Source of the DNA: Bdellovibrionales bacterium
GTDB lineage: Bacteria > Bdellovibrionota > Bdellovibrionia > Bdellovibrionales > UBA1609
Direction: 5' to 3'
DNA: 5,088 bases
Assembly (NCBI GenBank): GCA_020435085.1
Contig: JAGRAB010000008.1
Coordinates: 1 to 5,088, forward strand
Shown: positions 1 to 5,088 of the stretch, piece after piece
How the letters are laid out: each line of letters starts with the position of its first letter
Position numbering within the stretch: position 1 is the stretch's first letter
Notes under the pieces: generated by a model
Databases searched by the model: none
Told to the model about the DNA's origin: nothing
Seen by the model: only the letters and a program-made list of their open reading frames with translations
Program-made: the position numbers and the translations under genes

Positions 1-722
1 TTAAACAGTTCATGAATTGTTATGTTATCACCATCTAAAATGTATCGCTCTCCAGACCGTCCCACATCCCAAGCTTTCAAAGTTGCCGCGATGACATCTT
101 CAATGGCAATAATGCTCACTCCTCCAGATGTATAAAAAGGGAACTCGCCACGAGCCACTTTTAATTGAGTTTTTCGACTCCCTTTTTTTGCATCACCGGC
201 ACCATAAATAGTAGAGGGGTTAAGGGCAACAGCATCAATGTCATTGATGTGGGCGGCAGATAAAACAATTTCTTCGGCAATTCTTTTGGTTTCAAAATAA
301 CCGAGATTTAAGTTTTTTATATCGTAGTTGGAGTTTTCGTCGAGAGGATGAGAGCCATCCTTACTGGCTCCAATAGCGACTACGGAGCTCATATAGACCA
401 GTCGTTGGGCGTTTGTTTTTTTTACAGCAGAAACAACATTACGAGTACCTTCAATATTAACTTGATTCATTAACTGTCGTTGCGCCTTTGAATATCCAAT
501 CACGCCAGCAAGGTGAAAGACGGTGGTTTCTGAATTTATGAAACTTTCAAAAGAACTAAGCTGAGTTACATCTCCAACTTTTAATTCGACACCAAGGCTT
601 TTTAATTCCAGACATTGGGCGGGGTTTCGAACAAGGGCGGTGACTTGATGTCCTTGCTCAATGAGTTTTTTTGCCAGGCACCCGCCGACAAATCCTGTCG
701 CTCCAGTAATAAAAACTTTCAA
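1..722 (-). CDS. NAD(P)-dependent epimerase/dehydratase, extended SDR family (C-terminus cut by window edge)
   Basis: The frame is open from a TTG at 722 to the left edge: 240 full codons, no stop. Read from the sequence, the protein begins LKVFITGATGFVGG, the Rossmann glycine motif GxxGxxG at residues 7-13. An Arg follows the second strand (ALVRN, R32), often seen in NADP-preferring members. DVTQ near residue 51, FHLAG near 69-73, Ser112/Ser113 (MSSV) and Tyr142-x3-Lys146 (GYFETK) complete the SDR catalytic set, followed by NPSTIYGAGD. The family oxidises, reduces or epimerises sugar nucleotides, flavonoid-like or isoprenoid-linked substrates in the cytoplasm. The overall pattern is nearest the dihydroflavonol-reductase/HpnA-like branch, but the substrate cannot be told. 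The TTG start is chosen because a stop codon (TGA) lies two codons upstream and GAAAGG sits seven bases before the TTG. It is divergent from the stator operon, with no evident functional link. The last part of the substrate-binding domain lies outside the window. Confidence 0.9.
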   Translation of the reverse strand, partial: MKVFITGATGFVGGCLAKKLIEQGHQVTALVRNPAQCLELKSLGVELKVGDVTQLSSFESFINSETTVFHLAGVIGYSKAQRQLMNQVNIEGTRNVVSAVKKTNAQRLVYMSSVVAIGASKDGSHPLDENSNYDIKNLNLGYFETKRIAEEIVLSAAHINDIDAVALNPSTIYGAGDAKKGSRKTQLKVARGEFPFYTSGGVSIIAIEDVIAATLKAWDVGRSGERYILDGDNITIHELF

Positions 723-729
723 AATTCAA

Positions 730-735
730 CCTTTC
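730..735 (-). promoter_or_regulatory. Ribosome binding site deciding the TTG start of the epimerase gene
   Basis: On the minus strand GAAAGG is followed by seven bases and then TTG at 722. No ATG or GTG is available in frame because TGA occupies 728-726, so this site supports the rare TTG start. Confidence 0.7.
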
Positions 736-783
736 AGAACTATAAGACCTAAGTTGGAGTTTCTCGTTTCATTTCTTGCTTAG

Positions 784-811
784 TTTAATGTAGCAATTGG
801 CGACCTATAAT
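784..811 (+). promoter_or_regulatory. Candidate sigma-70-type promoter for the cNMP-binding protein / motAB operon
   Basis: A perfect -10 hexamer, TATAAT, lies at 806-811. The -35 at optimal spacing is weak: TTTAAT at 784-789 with a 16-base spacer matches TTGACA at only three positions. Transcription would start near 818, giving a leader of about 33 bases before the ATG at 851. The rest of the 723-850 intergenic region holds no recognisable gene. A FliA (sigma-28) type flagellar promoter was looked for and not seen. An imperfect dyad overlaps the -10 box (805-822). Confidence 0.45.
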
Positions 812-838
812 ATCAATGATAGTCTTAGAGAAAGTCAT

Positions 839-843
839 GGAGG
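839..843 (+). promoter_or_regulatory. Strong Shine-Dalgarno site fixing the ATG start at 851
   Basis: GGAGG is followed by a seven-base spacer (ATCAAAA) and ATG. This near-ideal site argues against the in-frame upstream TTG at 797, which has no such site and lies upstream of the proposed -10 box. Confidence 0.85.
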
Positions 844-850
844 ATCAAAA

Positions 851-1315
851 ATGTCACAAAATCTGCTTAAAAATGTTTATCTTTTTAAAAATTTGACAAA
901 TTCTGAGATGGAAACTGTAAATGAAGCGGGTATGGCAAAAACTTTTAATCCAGGTGATGATATTTTTAGTCAAGGAGATACAGCAAAAGCTCTTTATGTG
1001 ATTCGCTTGGGGTCTGTAAAAATTCATCAAAAAAGCTCATCAGGAGATAATATTGAAGTAGCAAACTTGGGGTCAGGAAGCCATTTTGGAGAAATGGCGT
1101 TTGTAGATGACGAGCCTCGATCGGCTTCGGCAACAGCCATTGAAAAAACAGAGCTCGTTGTTCTAGACTATCAAAAACTCAAGGCTGTTCTCGAAGAAAA
1201 TCAATCAATAGCGGTACACTTTTATCGAGAATTAGCACATTTTCTCTGTGGGCGACTTCGAGTGACAACAAATGATCTCAGTTTTGCGCGAGAAAAAAAC
1301 CTGAGTCACTTCTAA
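851..1315 (+). CDS. Stand-alone cyclic-nucleotide-binding domain protein (CRP/PKA-type cNMP fold, no DNA-binding domain)
   Basis: This 154-residue soluble protein is almost entirely one cNMP-binding domain. Residues 5-30 form the N-terminal helical part (LLKNVYLFKNLT), a beta-roll follows from about 31 with FNPGDDIFSQGD (32-43) and LYVIRLGSVKI (48-58), and the phosphate-binding cassette spans 79-92. There F79-G80-E81 should contact the ribose and R90-S91-A92 the cyclic phosphate. The Arg-Ser-Ala order is the same as in E. coli CRP, so cAMP is a reasonable ligand guess, though cGMP is not excluded. A C-helix runs from about 116 to 140, after which the chain ends. The helix-turn-helix of CRP/FNR regulators is absent, so it is probably not a transcription factor by itself. 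It lies 16 bases upstream of motA on the same strand with a strong ribosome-binding site, so it is probably co-transcribed with motAB. A role in sensing a nucleotide to adjust the motor is inference from context. Confidence 0.9.
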   Translation: MSQNLLKNVYLFKNLTNSEMETVNEAGMAKTFNPGDDIFSQGDTAKALYVIRLGSVKIHQKSSSGDNIEVANLGSGSHFGEMAFVDDEPRSASATAIEKTELVVLDYQKLKAVLEENQSIAVHFYRELAHFLCGRLRVTTNDLSFAREKNLSHF

Positions 1316-1317
1316 AA

Positions 1318-1323
1318 GAGAGG
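1318..1323 (+). promoter_or_regulatory. Shine-Dalgarno site deciding the GTG start of motA
   Basis: GAGAGG lies just after the stop of the cNMP gene (1313-1315) and eight bases before GTG at 1332. The resulting N-terminus, MDKTTGVGILIGIG, has the length and form normal for MotA (Bacillus MotA also begins MDKT), which supports this start. Confidence 0.75.
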
Positions 1324-1331
1324 AAAGCTCC

Positions 1332-2099
1332 GTGGATAAAACAACAGGAGTTGGAATACTCATTGGCATAGGGGCTATTATTCTTGCAAATGCCATTGAA
1401 GGTGGCCATTTTGGAGCTCTTTTTCAACTGACGGCAGCGATTATTGTTTTTGGAGGAACTGCCGGGGCAACAATTGTTTCACATCGAAAAGAAGATTTGG
1501 TTTTGGCTGTTCGACTTTTAGCGATGAGCTTTAAAAATCAAGAAAAAGTCTCCGCCAAAGAGCTTTCTAGCGAAATAATGAACTGTGCAAAACTTGCAAG
1601 AGCAGAAAGCCCATTGACATTAGAAACGAGAATTAAGTCGTTTAAAAGTCCATATATGAAAACGGTTTTTAGATATTTAATTGATGGTGCGGATCCAACA
1701 CAATTAAAAGAGGCTTTTGAAAAAGAGCAAGACTTAGACTATGCATTAAAAATAGGAGCCGCAAAGGTGTGGACTGATGCCGGTGGTTATGCACCAACGA
1801 TTGGAATTTTGGGTGCTGTATTGGGACTCATCCATGTTATGAGTCAGTTGACAGATACATCGGTACTTGGGAAAGGTATTGCTGTGGCGTTTGTTGCAAC
1901 AATTTATGGTGTTGGATCAGCAAACCTCATTTTTTTACCTCTAGCAAATAAGATTAAAAAACAAATTCAATATGAAATGAACCTGAAGGAAATGATTCTT
2001 GAGGGAGCCTTAGCTATTTTAAAGGGTCAAAATCCATATTTGATTCAAGAAAAAATGAATGCCTATGTAAAAACGGGCGAAGAGGAATTGGTGAGTTGA
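1332..2099 (+). CDS. motA: Flagellar motor stator protein MotA
   Basis: MotA, with MotB, forms the inner-membrane ion channel whose flux drives the flagellar rotor. Its cytoplasmic loop pushes on FliG. The protein has 255 residues, the usual length. Transmembrane segments fall at about 5-22, 29-49, 153-170 and 182-204. The large cytoplasmic loop lies between the second and third, with R90 and E98 in ARAESPLTLE at the same spacing, and by chance the same numbers, as the FliG-contacting Arg90 and Glu98 of E. coli MotA. P155 (GGYAPTIGILGAVLGLI) corresponds to Pro173 of E. coli and P203 (IFLPLANK) to Pro222, the two prolines needed for torque. The sequence is closer to the shorter Bacillus-type MotA than to the E. 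coli one (for instance AVAFVATIYG and ANKIKKQ). The C-terminal EGALAILKGQNPYLIQEKM motif is also typical. It overlaps motB by four bases. Confidence 0.97.
   Translation: MDKTTGVGILIGIGAIILANAIEGGHFGALFQLTAAIIVFGGTAGATIVSHRKEDLVLAVRLLAMSFKNQEKVSAKELSSEIMNCAKLARAESPLTLETRIKSFKSPYMKTVFRYLIDGADPTQLKEAFEKEQDLDYALKIGAAKVWTDAGGYAPTIGILGAVLGLIHVMSQLTDTSVLGKGIAVAFVATIYGVGSANLIFLPLANKIKKQIQYEMNLKEMILEGALAILKGQNPYLIQEKMNAYVKTGEEELVS
2081..2085 (+). promoter_or_regulatory. Shine-Dalgarno site for the TTG start of motB, inside motA
   Basis: AGAGG within the last codons of motA lies ten bases before the TTG at 2096, a long spacing. GGTGAG directly abutting the TTG is a poorer alternative. With the 4-base TTGA overlap between start and stop, translation of motB probably depends on ribosomes finishing motA. 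Confidence 0.5.
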
Positions 2100-2851
2100 A
2101 AAAAAGAAAATGGAGCGAAGACCATGATAGTGAAAATCATGAAAGATGGCTCGTCTCTTATGCGGATTTTATCACTCTCCTCTTTGCTTTTTTTATTGTT
2201 CTTTATGCAACCTCCGAAAGAAATACACAAAAAACTCAAGAGTTTCAAAAATCATTAAAAAAATTTTTAGTGAAAGTGAGTGGTTCTCTGGGGGGTGAGG
2301 GGACCATTCTCAATGAGGGAGAAAAGCACAATACACCGATTGCGCCGCCTATTCGCACCTTTAAGACAGCTTCAAATGAGGCGAATGAGGTTGTTGATAA
2401 ATTAGAAAAATTTGTTGAAGAAAATATCTCTGAAGAAAAAAGAAAGTCTTATATTTTAGATATTTCTCACGATGTGTATGGGGTTCGGCTGAGTCTGGAT
2501 GGTTCGAAAATCTTTGCAGAGAACTCGATTCTTTTAGAAACAGAGTCTTTAAAAATAGTTGATATGATTATTTTTTTATTAAAGGACTTAGGAAATAAAA
2601 TCATTGTTGAAAATCATGTGGACCGTACATCAAAACGTCCTAAGCCTTTTGATAATGATTGGAAACTTTCGGCGGCACGCTCAGCTCAAATTGTTGATTA
2701 TATGGTTCGCAAACATGGGTTGAATTCACAAAATCTTGCAGCACTCGGACTTGGCAGTGAACAGCCCATTTATCCCAATGATGATATCAAGCTAAGGAGT
2801 AAAAATCAGCGATTGGAGTTTTTAATTCTTACTGAAGAGAGCCCTTTTTAA
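2096..2851 (+). CDS. motB: Flagellar motor stator protein MotB (peptidoglycan-anchored, OmpA-like domain)
   Basis: MotB lines the ion channel with MotA and anchors the stator to the cell wall. The 251 residues show a basic N-terminus, one transmembrane helix at about 21-38 (SYADFITLLFAFFIVLYA) with the ion-carrying D24, which corresponds to Asp32 of E. coli MotB, and a following plug/linker region (about 43-110). The periplasmic OmpA-like domain is at about 119-245. In it H174 and D176 (ENHVD) stand for the usual GHTD motif, WKLSAARSAQIVDYM (189-203) is the conserved helix, and D229 to R239 (DDIKLRSKNQRLEF) contains the peptidoglycan-contacting Arg. The TTG start gives an N-terminus matching the family; no ATG lies between it and the transmembrane helix. 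It is last in the operon. The coupled ion (proton or sodium) cannot be decided from sequence alone. Confidence 0.96.
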   Translation: MKKRKWSEDHDSENHERWLVSYADFITLLFAFFIVLYATSERNTQKTQEFQKSLKKFLVKVSGSLGGEGTILNEGEKHNTPIAPPIRTFKTASNEANEVVDKLEKFVEENISEEKRKSYILDISHDVYGVRLSLDGSKIFAENSILLETESLKIVDMIIFLLKDLGNKIIVENHVDRTSKRPKPFDNDWKLSAARSAQIVDYMVRKHGLNSQNLAALGLGSEQPIYPNDDIKLRSKNQRLEFLILTEESPF

Positions 2852-2895
2852 TTTAAAAAATTGAGAGCCAGTTCCTTTTATTTATACTCTCGAAT
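2851..2895 (-). terminator. Possible weak intrinsic terminator of ppi at the convergent junction
   Basis: Read on the minus strand, ATTCGAGAG (2895-2887) can pair with CTCTCAAT (2867-2860) as an 8-bp stem with one bulged C, followed by a run of five further T. The loop is long (19 bases) and contains the ppi stop codon, so the call is weak. No comparable hairpin with a T run is seen on the plus strand after motB. Only an A/T palindrome, TTTTTAATTTAAAAA at 2845-2859, is present there. Confidence 0.25.
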
Positions 2896-3654
2896 AATCG
2901 TTACAGACTTCATAACCAATGGCTTGAGCGGTTTATTATCACCTGGGCTGACTGGAATTTTTGAAGCGGCCTCAACGACATCATACCCTTCAACAACTTG
3001 TCCAAATATGCTGTGGCGATTGTCAAGGTGCGGAGTTTTTGCAACGGTAATAAAAAACTGGCTGCCATTGGTATTTGGACCGGCATTAGCCATTGAAAGG
3101 ATACCAACCTTATCGTGTTTTAAGTTGGGATGAAATTCATCTTTAAATTGAAATTGCTTTCCTGGCCCACCGGTTCCCGTTCCCAGAGGGTCTCCCCCTT
3201 GAATCATAAAACCACGAATGACTCGGTGAAAAGTGAGACCATCATAAAAGCGTCGTTTTGTGAGTTTTCCAACGTCACCTTTTGTTTTATCGCTTTCAAC
3301 AAATTTTTTTGTTCCTTCAGCAAGCCCGACAAAATTATCAACGGTGTTTGGAACACGTCGAAAAAATAATTCCGTTTTAAATTTTCCGAAAGGTTTTCCA
3401 TCATATGTTAATTCAAAAAGGGCATACATTTTTTTAGGAACTCCTTTGTGTTTTTTTACGGCATCAGCATCATTAGCGGTTGTTGCTTCTGCTGTTTGTG
3501 CATCGGCGTTTTTTAATTGAGGGGATGTATTTGTGGTCTTTGATGCCGGCGTGTCGGCATGGGAATTAATTGAAAATAATAAAAATGCGATAATATAAAT
3601 GATAAATACGGTTCCTATGGAGTACGAATTTCGCCACGCCGAAAGTTTTTTCAT
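2878..3654 (-). CDS. Exported cyclophilin-type peptidyl-prolyl cis-trans isomerase
   Basis: This enzyme catalyses cis-trans isomerisation of X-Pro bonds in protein folding, here probably in the periplasm. The 258 residues start with a positively charged end and a hydrophobic stretch (about 13-29), with a plausible signal peptidase site after NSHA (33). There is no lipobox Cys. A low-complexity linker rich in Ala, Thr, Asn, Asp and Lys (34-72) precedes the cyclophilin domain (about 76-257). Active-site residues are present: R144, F149 and Q152 in [15 protein letters not shown]189-N190 in [16 protein letters not shown] with Q199 and F201, L210 and H214. They correspond to Arg55, Phe60, Gln63, Ala101, Asn102, Gln111, Phe113, Leu122 and His126 of human CypA. 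H209 replaces the Trp121 that binds cyclosporin. The ATG is preceded by GGGGAG at five bases. It follows glnE by 45 bases and probably shares its transcript. It faces motB with 26 bases between the stops. Confidence 0.94.
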   Translation of the reverse strand: MKKLSAWRNSYSIGTVFIIYIIAFLLFSINSHADTPASKTTNTSPQLKNADAQTAEATTANDADAVKKHKGVPKKMYALFELTYDGKPFGKFKTELFFRRVPNTVDNFVGLAEGTKKFVESDKTKGDVGKLTKRRFYDGLTFHRVIRGFMIQGGDPLGTGTGGPGKQFQFKDEFHPNLKHDKVGILSMANAGPNTNGSQFFITVAKTPHLDNRHSIFGQVVEGYDVVEAASKIPVSPGDNKPLKPLVMKSVTIIREYK

Positions 3655-3670
3655 GAATGCTCCCCATTCA
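3654..3670 (-). repeat. Local hairpin around the ppi ribosome-binding site
   Basis: On the minus strand TGAATG (3670-3665), a five-base loop GGGAG (3664-3660) and CATTCA (3659-3654) form a perfect 6-bp hairpin. It leaves most of the Shine-Dalgarno sequence in the loop but pairs the A of the ATG. It competes with the longer-range 9-bp pairing at 3662-3721 because both use TGAATGG. Confidence 0.5.
3660..3665 (-). promoter_or_regulatory. Shine-Dalgarno site of ppi
   Basis: GGGGAG on the minus strand lies five bases before the ATG at 3654. Four of its G residues are also the end of a 9-base inverted repeat shared with the 3' end of glnE. Confidence 0.75.
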
Positions 3671-3721
3671 TTTGTTTCTCAATATCTTTTAACTGGACGT
3701 TAATCCTGCTGGTGAATGGGG
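3662..3721 (-). repeat. 9-base inverted repeat joining the glnE 3' end to the ppi Shine-Dalgarno site
   Basis: On the minus strand CCCCATTCA (3721-3713), inside the glnE codons for Pro-Ile-His, is the exact reverse complement of TGAATGGGG (3670-3662), which contains the GGGG of the ppi Shine-Dalgarno site. The arms are 42 bases apart and enclose the glnE stop codon (3702-3700). In mRNA this would form a stem with five G-C and four A-U pairs that hides the ppi ribosome-binding site unless a ribosome is reading the end of glnE. Confidence 0.55.
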
Positions 3722-5088
3722 TCAAGATTTTTAAGAATCTGCTCAGATCTTGTAAGGGTTTGTAATAGTTTAGAAAATACCTTTTCGGGAAGAGTATTTT
3801 CAATTTGAGCTATGCGCGACAGCGATTCGCCGCCAAGAGTCATTGTTGTATTTGAACTATCTGTAATCAGTCTTAAAAGCTCTTCTGATTTTTTTAAAAT
3901 TTTGTAGTGTTCCAAAAGTTCGTCGGCTTGGGCTTGCCAAAGAGGGTCGCTTTTGGTCAGTAGCGAGAGAAGCTCGACAGTTGCGCATTTTGTTGGCAGG
4001 ATTTGTTTTTTGAGAATAGAAATTTGGATCGCAAACTCAATATCAATGAGACCTCCAGCAGAATATTTAATATCCAGTTTTTCTTGGTTTGAAGGCTTAT
4101 GAAGTTCCAAACGAATTCTTTTTAATTCTGCGAGGTCTTGAGGCGTTAGGGGTTTTGAAAAAATAAGTGAAGGTTTCCAAGAGGGAAGGGCTTCAAGTGG
4201 CCGCATGCGAATATAACTTTGTCTTTCCCAAGGCTGGGCTTGATTTTCAAAATATTCAATAAGTGTTTTAACAGAAACAAGCAGTGGACCAGATGATCCA
4301 GATGGGCGGAGACGTAGGTCAATATTATAAATTTTGCCACCACGTTGAGGGCTTGTCAGATAATTTAAAAAACGCTTAGCGGCTCGATGATCGTCGCCAT
4401 TAATTTCCCCATTTTTTACGAGAATAAAATCAAGATCAGATTTGTAGCCAAGTTCTTGAGAGCCCCATTTGCCAAGAGCAACAATTGTGAATTGAGCTTG
4501 AGGAATTTCCTTTAAGACGATTTTTTTTAAGTCCCGTGCAATTTCATCGGCCGTATCTGACAGTTGTTTTTGCACGAGAGGGGTTGAGAAAGTTTCAAAA
4601 AAATCAATGGCTGAATGAATTTCAGCCAACTGCCTTTTTTCAAAAAGAATCTGTAAGGACTCCTCAGTATCATCAGAAAGCTCATGAAGACCGTAGAGAA
4701 AACTATCAATAAGTTCTGGACGTGAAGCGATGACTTGTCCCATGTAGGGAGAATGTGAAAAAAGAATAACGAGCTTATTGAGTAATTTTTGATTTCTTAA
4801 AATTAAAGTAAAAAGAGTTGATTTCGCTCGGGCGGACCGCACGAAGTCTAAAAATACGGCAAGAGCTAAATCTTTATTGTGAGCAATAAGAGACAGTTGA
4901 TTAACAAAGGTAAATAAGAACTCTTTTCTGATAAGTTCATCTCGATTCTTTTTGTGCGAGAGAGCAGATTTACTAATAATTTCGGGCCAGATACTTTGAA
5001 TAGAGTTATCAGAAAAGCCAAGAGTTTTGAGCCAATGCGATTGTTGGTCGAGAGTTTTGGGAAGGTGGGTATGGTTGACGTCAATGCA
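3700..5088 (-). CDS. glnE: Glutamine synthetase adenylyltransferase GlnE, C-terminal half (N-terminus beyond window)
   Basis: GlnE attaches AMP to glutamine synthetase to lower its activity when nitrogen is plentiful, and removes it again under P-II control. The frame is open to the right edge; 462 residues are visible. The GTG at 4842 is internal, because coding continues upstream with GlnE-like sequence (for instance RKEFLFTFVNQLSLIAHNKD). Visible are the central helical part with SPYMGQVIASRPELIDSFL (residues 113-131 of the visible piece), then the adenylyltransferase domain: ALGKWGSQELGYKSDLDFI with catalytic Asp218 and Asp220 (visible numbering), matching Asp701/Asp703 of E. coli. YNIDLRLRPSGSSGPLL and WERQSYIRMRPLEA follow, then the GGLIDIEFAIQ motif. 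The distance from the DxD to the C-terminus (242 residues) equals that of E. coli GlnE, so this is the complete C-terminal domain. The adenylyl-removing N-terminal domain lies outside. glnE is followed by ppi on the same strand. Confidence 0.95.
   Translation of the reverse strand, partial: CIDVNHTHLPKTLDQQSHWLKTLGFSDNSIQSIWPEIISKSALSHKKNRDELIRKEFLFTFVNQLSLIAHNKDLALAVFLDFVRSARAKSTLFTLILRNQKLLNKLVILFSHSPYMGQVIASRPELIDSFLYGLHELSDDTEESLQILFEKRQLAEIHSAIDFFETFSTPLVQKQLSDTADEIARDLKKIVLKEIPQAQFTIVALGKWGSQELGYKSDLDFILVKNGEINGDDHRAAKRFLNYLTSPQRGGKIYNIDLRLRPSGSSGPLLVSVKTLIEYFENQAQPWERQSYIRMRPLEALPSWKPSLIFSKPLTPQDLAELKRIRLELHKPSNQEKLDIKYSAGGLIDIEFAIQISILKKQILPTKCATVELLSLLTKSDPLWQAQADELLEHYKILKKSEELLRLITDSSNTTMTLGGESLSRIAQIENTLPEKVFSKLLQTLTRSEQILKNLDPIHQQD

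Noticed and set aside
416..423. Run of eight T (A8 in the epimerase gene), with similar runs at 4521-4528 and 2571-2577, as phase-variable tracts
   Set aside because: Runs of seven or eight A or T occur throughout this A/T-rich window, and all frames across them are intact, so slippage control is not supported.
739..744. TATAGT on the minus strand as a -10 box for the epimerase gene
   Set aside because: Transcription would begin near 732, inside the Shine-Dalgarno site at 730-735, and there is no -35 match at the right distance.
797..850. Upstream TTG extension of the cNMP-binding protein by 18 residues
   Set aside because: The ATG at 851 has an excellent GGAGG site at seven bases, while the extension has none, adds no domain sequence and includes the proposed TATAAT promoter element.
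2845..2859. Palindrome TTTTTAATTTAAAAA after motB as a terminator
   Set aside because: It has only A-T pairs and a tiny loop, with no G-C stem followed by a T run on the plus strand.
2861..3520. Plus-strand open frames opposite ppi
   Set aside because: They lie antisense to a clear cyclophilin gene, give no recognisable protein family and have no convincing ribosome-binding sites.
4840..4842. GTG at 4842 as the true start of a short GlnE
   Set aside because: No ribosome-binding site precedes it and the same frame continues upstream without a stop to the window edge with family-like sequence.
4866..5084. Separate small minus-strand gene upstream of position 4842
   Set aside because: It is a different frame inside glnE. 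The glnE frame itself is open from 4842 to 5088 and its translation continues the GlnE-like helical region.

Overview
The window reads as a compact, A/T-rich stretch of a flagellated Gram-negative bacterial chromosome. The signs are GlnE (a glutamine synthetase adenylyltransferase of the proteobacterial type), an exported cyclophilin with a signal peptide, and a MotA/MotB stator pair close to the Bacillus-type MotAB sequence. A Bdellovibrionota or other deltaproteobacteria-like host would fit, but this is inference from base composition and gene content and no marker gene settles it. I see no RNA gene, insertion sequence, CRISPR array or phage gene, and no sign of recent transfer.

Layout. Positions 722 to 1 (minus strand) hold most of an NAD(P)-dependent epimerase/reductase of the extended SDR family, starting at TTG and running off the left edge. 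A divergent intergenic region of about 130 bases (723-850) follows, with a TATAAT box facing right. From 851 to 2851 (plus strand) there is a tight three-gene operon: a stand-alone cyclic-nucleotide-binding domain protein (154 aa), motA (GTG start, 16-base gap) and motB (TTG start, overlapping the motA stop by 4 bases). Only 26 bases separate motB from the convergent ppi gene. On the minus strand, 5088 to 3700 is the C-terminal 462 residues of glnE, open at the right edge, and 3654 to 2878 is the exported cyclophilin-type peptidyl-prolyl isomerase, 45 bases downstream of glnE.

How the genes may work together. MotA and MotB form the ion-conducting stator that drives the flagellar rotor. The cNMP-binding protein co-encoded just upstream has a complete phosphate-binding cassette but no DNA-binding or other output domain, so it is a candidate nucleotide-responsive regulator of the motor. 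This is the most interesting functional hint in the window. GlnE controls glutamine synthetase by adenylylation. Its link with the isomerase seems to be one of transcription and translation: the ribosome-binding site of ppi can pair perfectly over 9 bases with the last codons of glnE, and an alternative 6-bp hairpin covers the same site. Together these suggest translational coupling. Otherwise the window is ordinary core genome.
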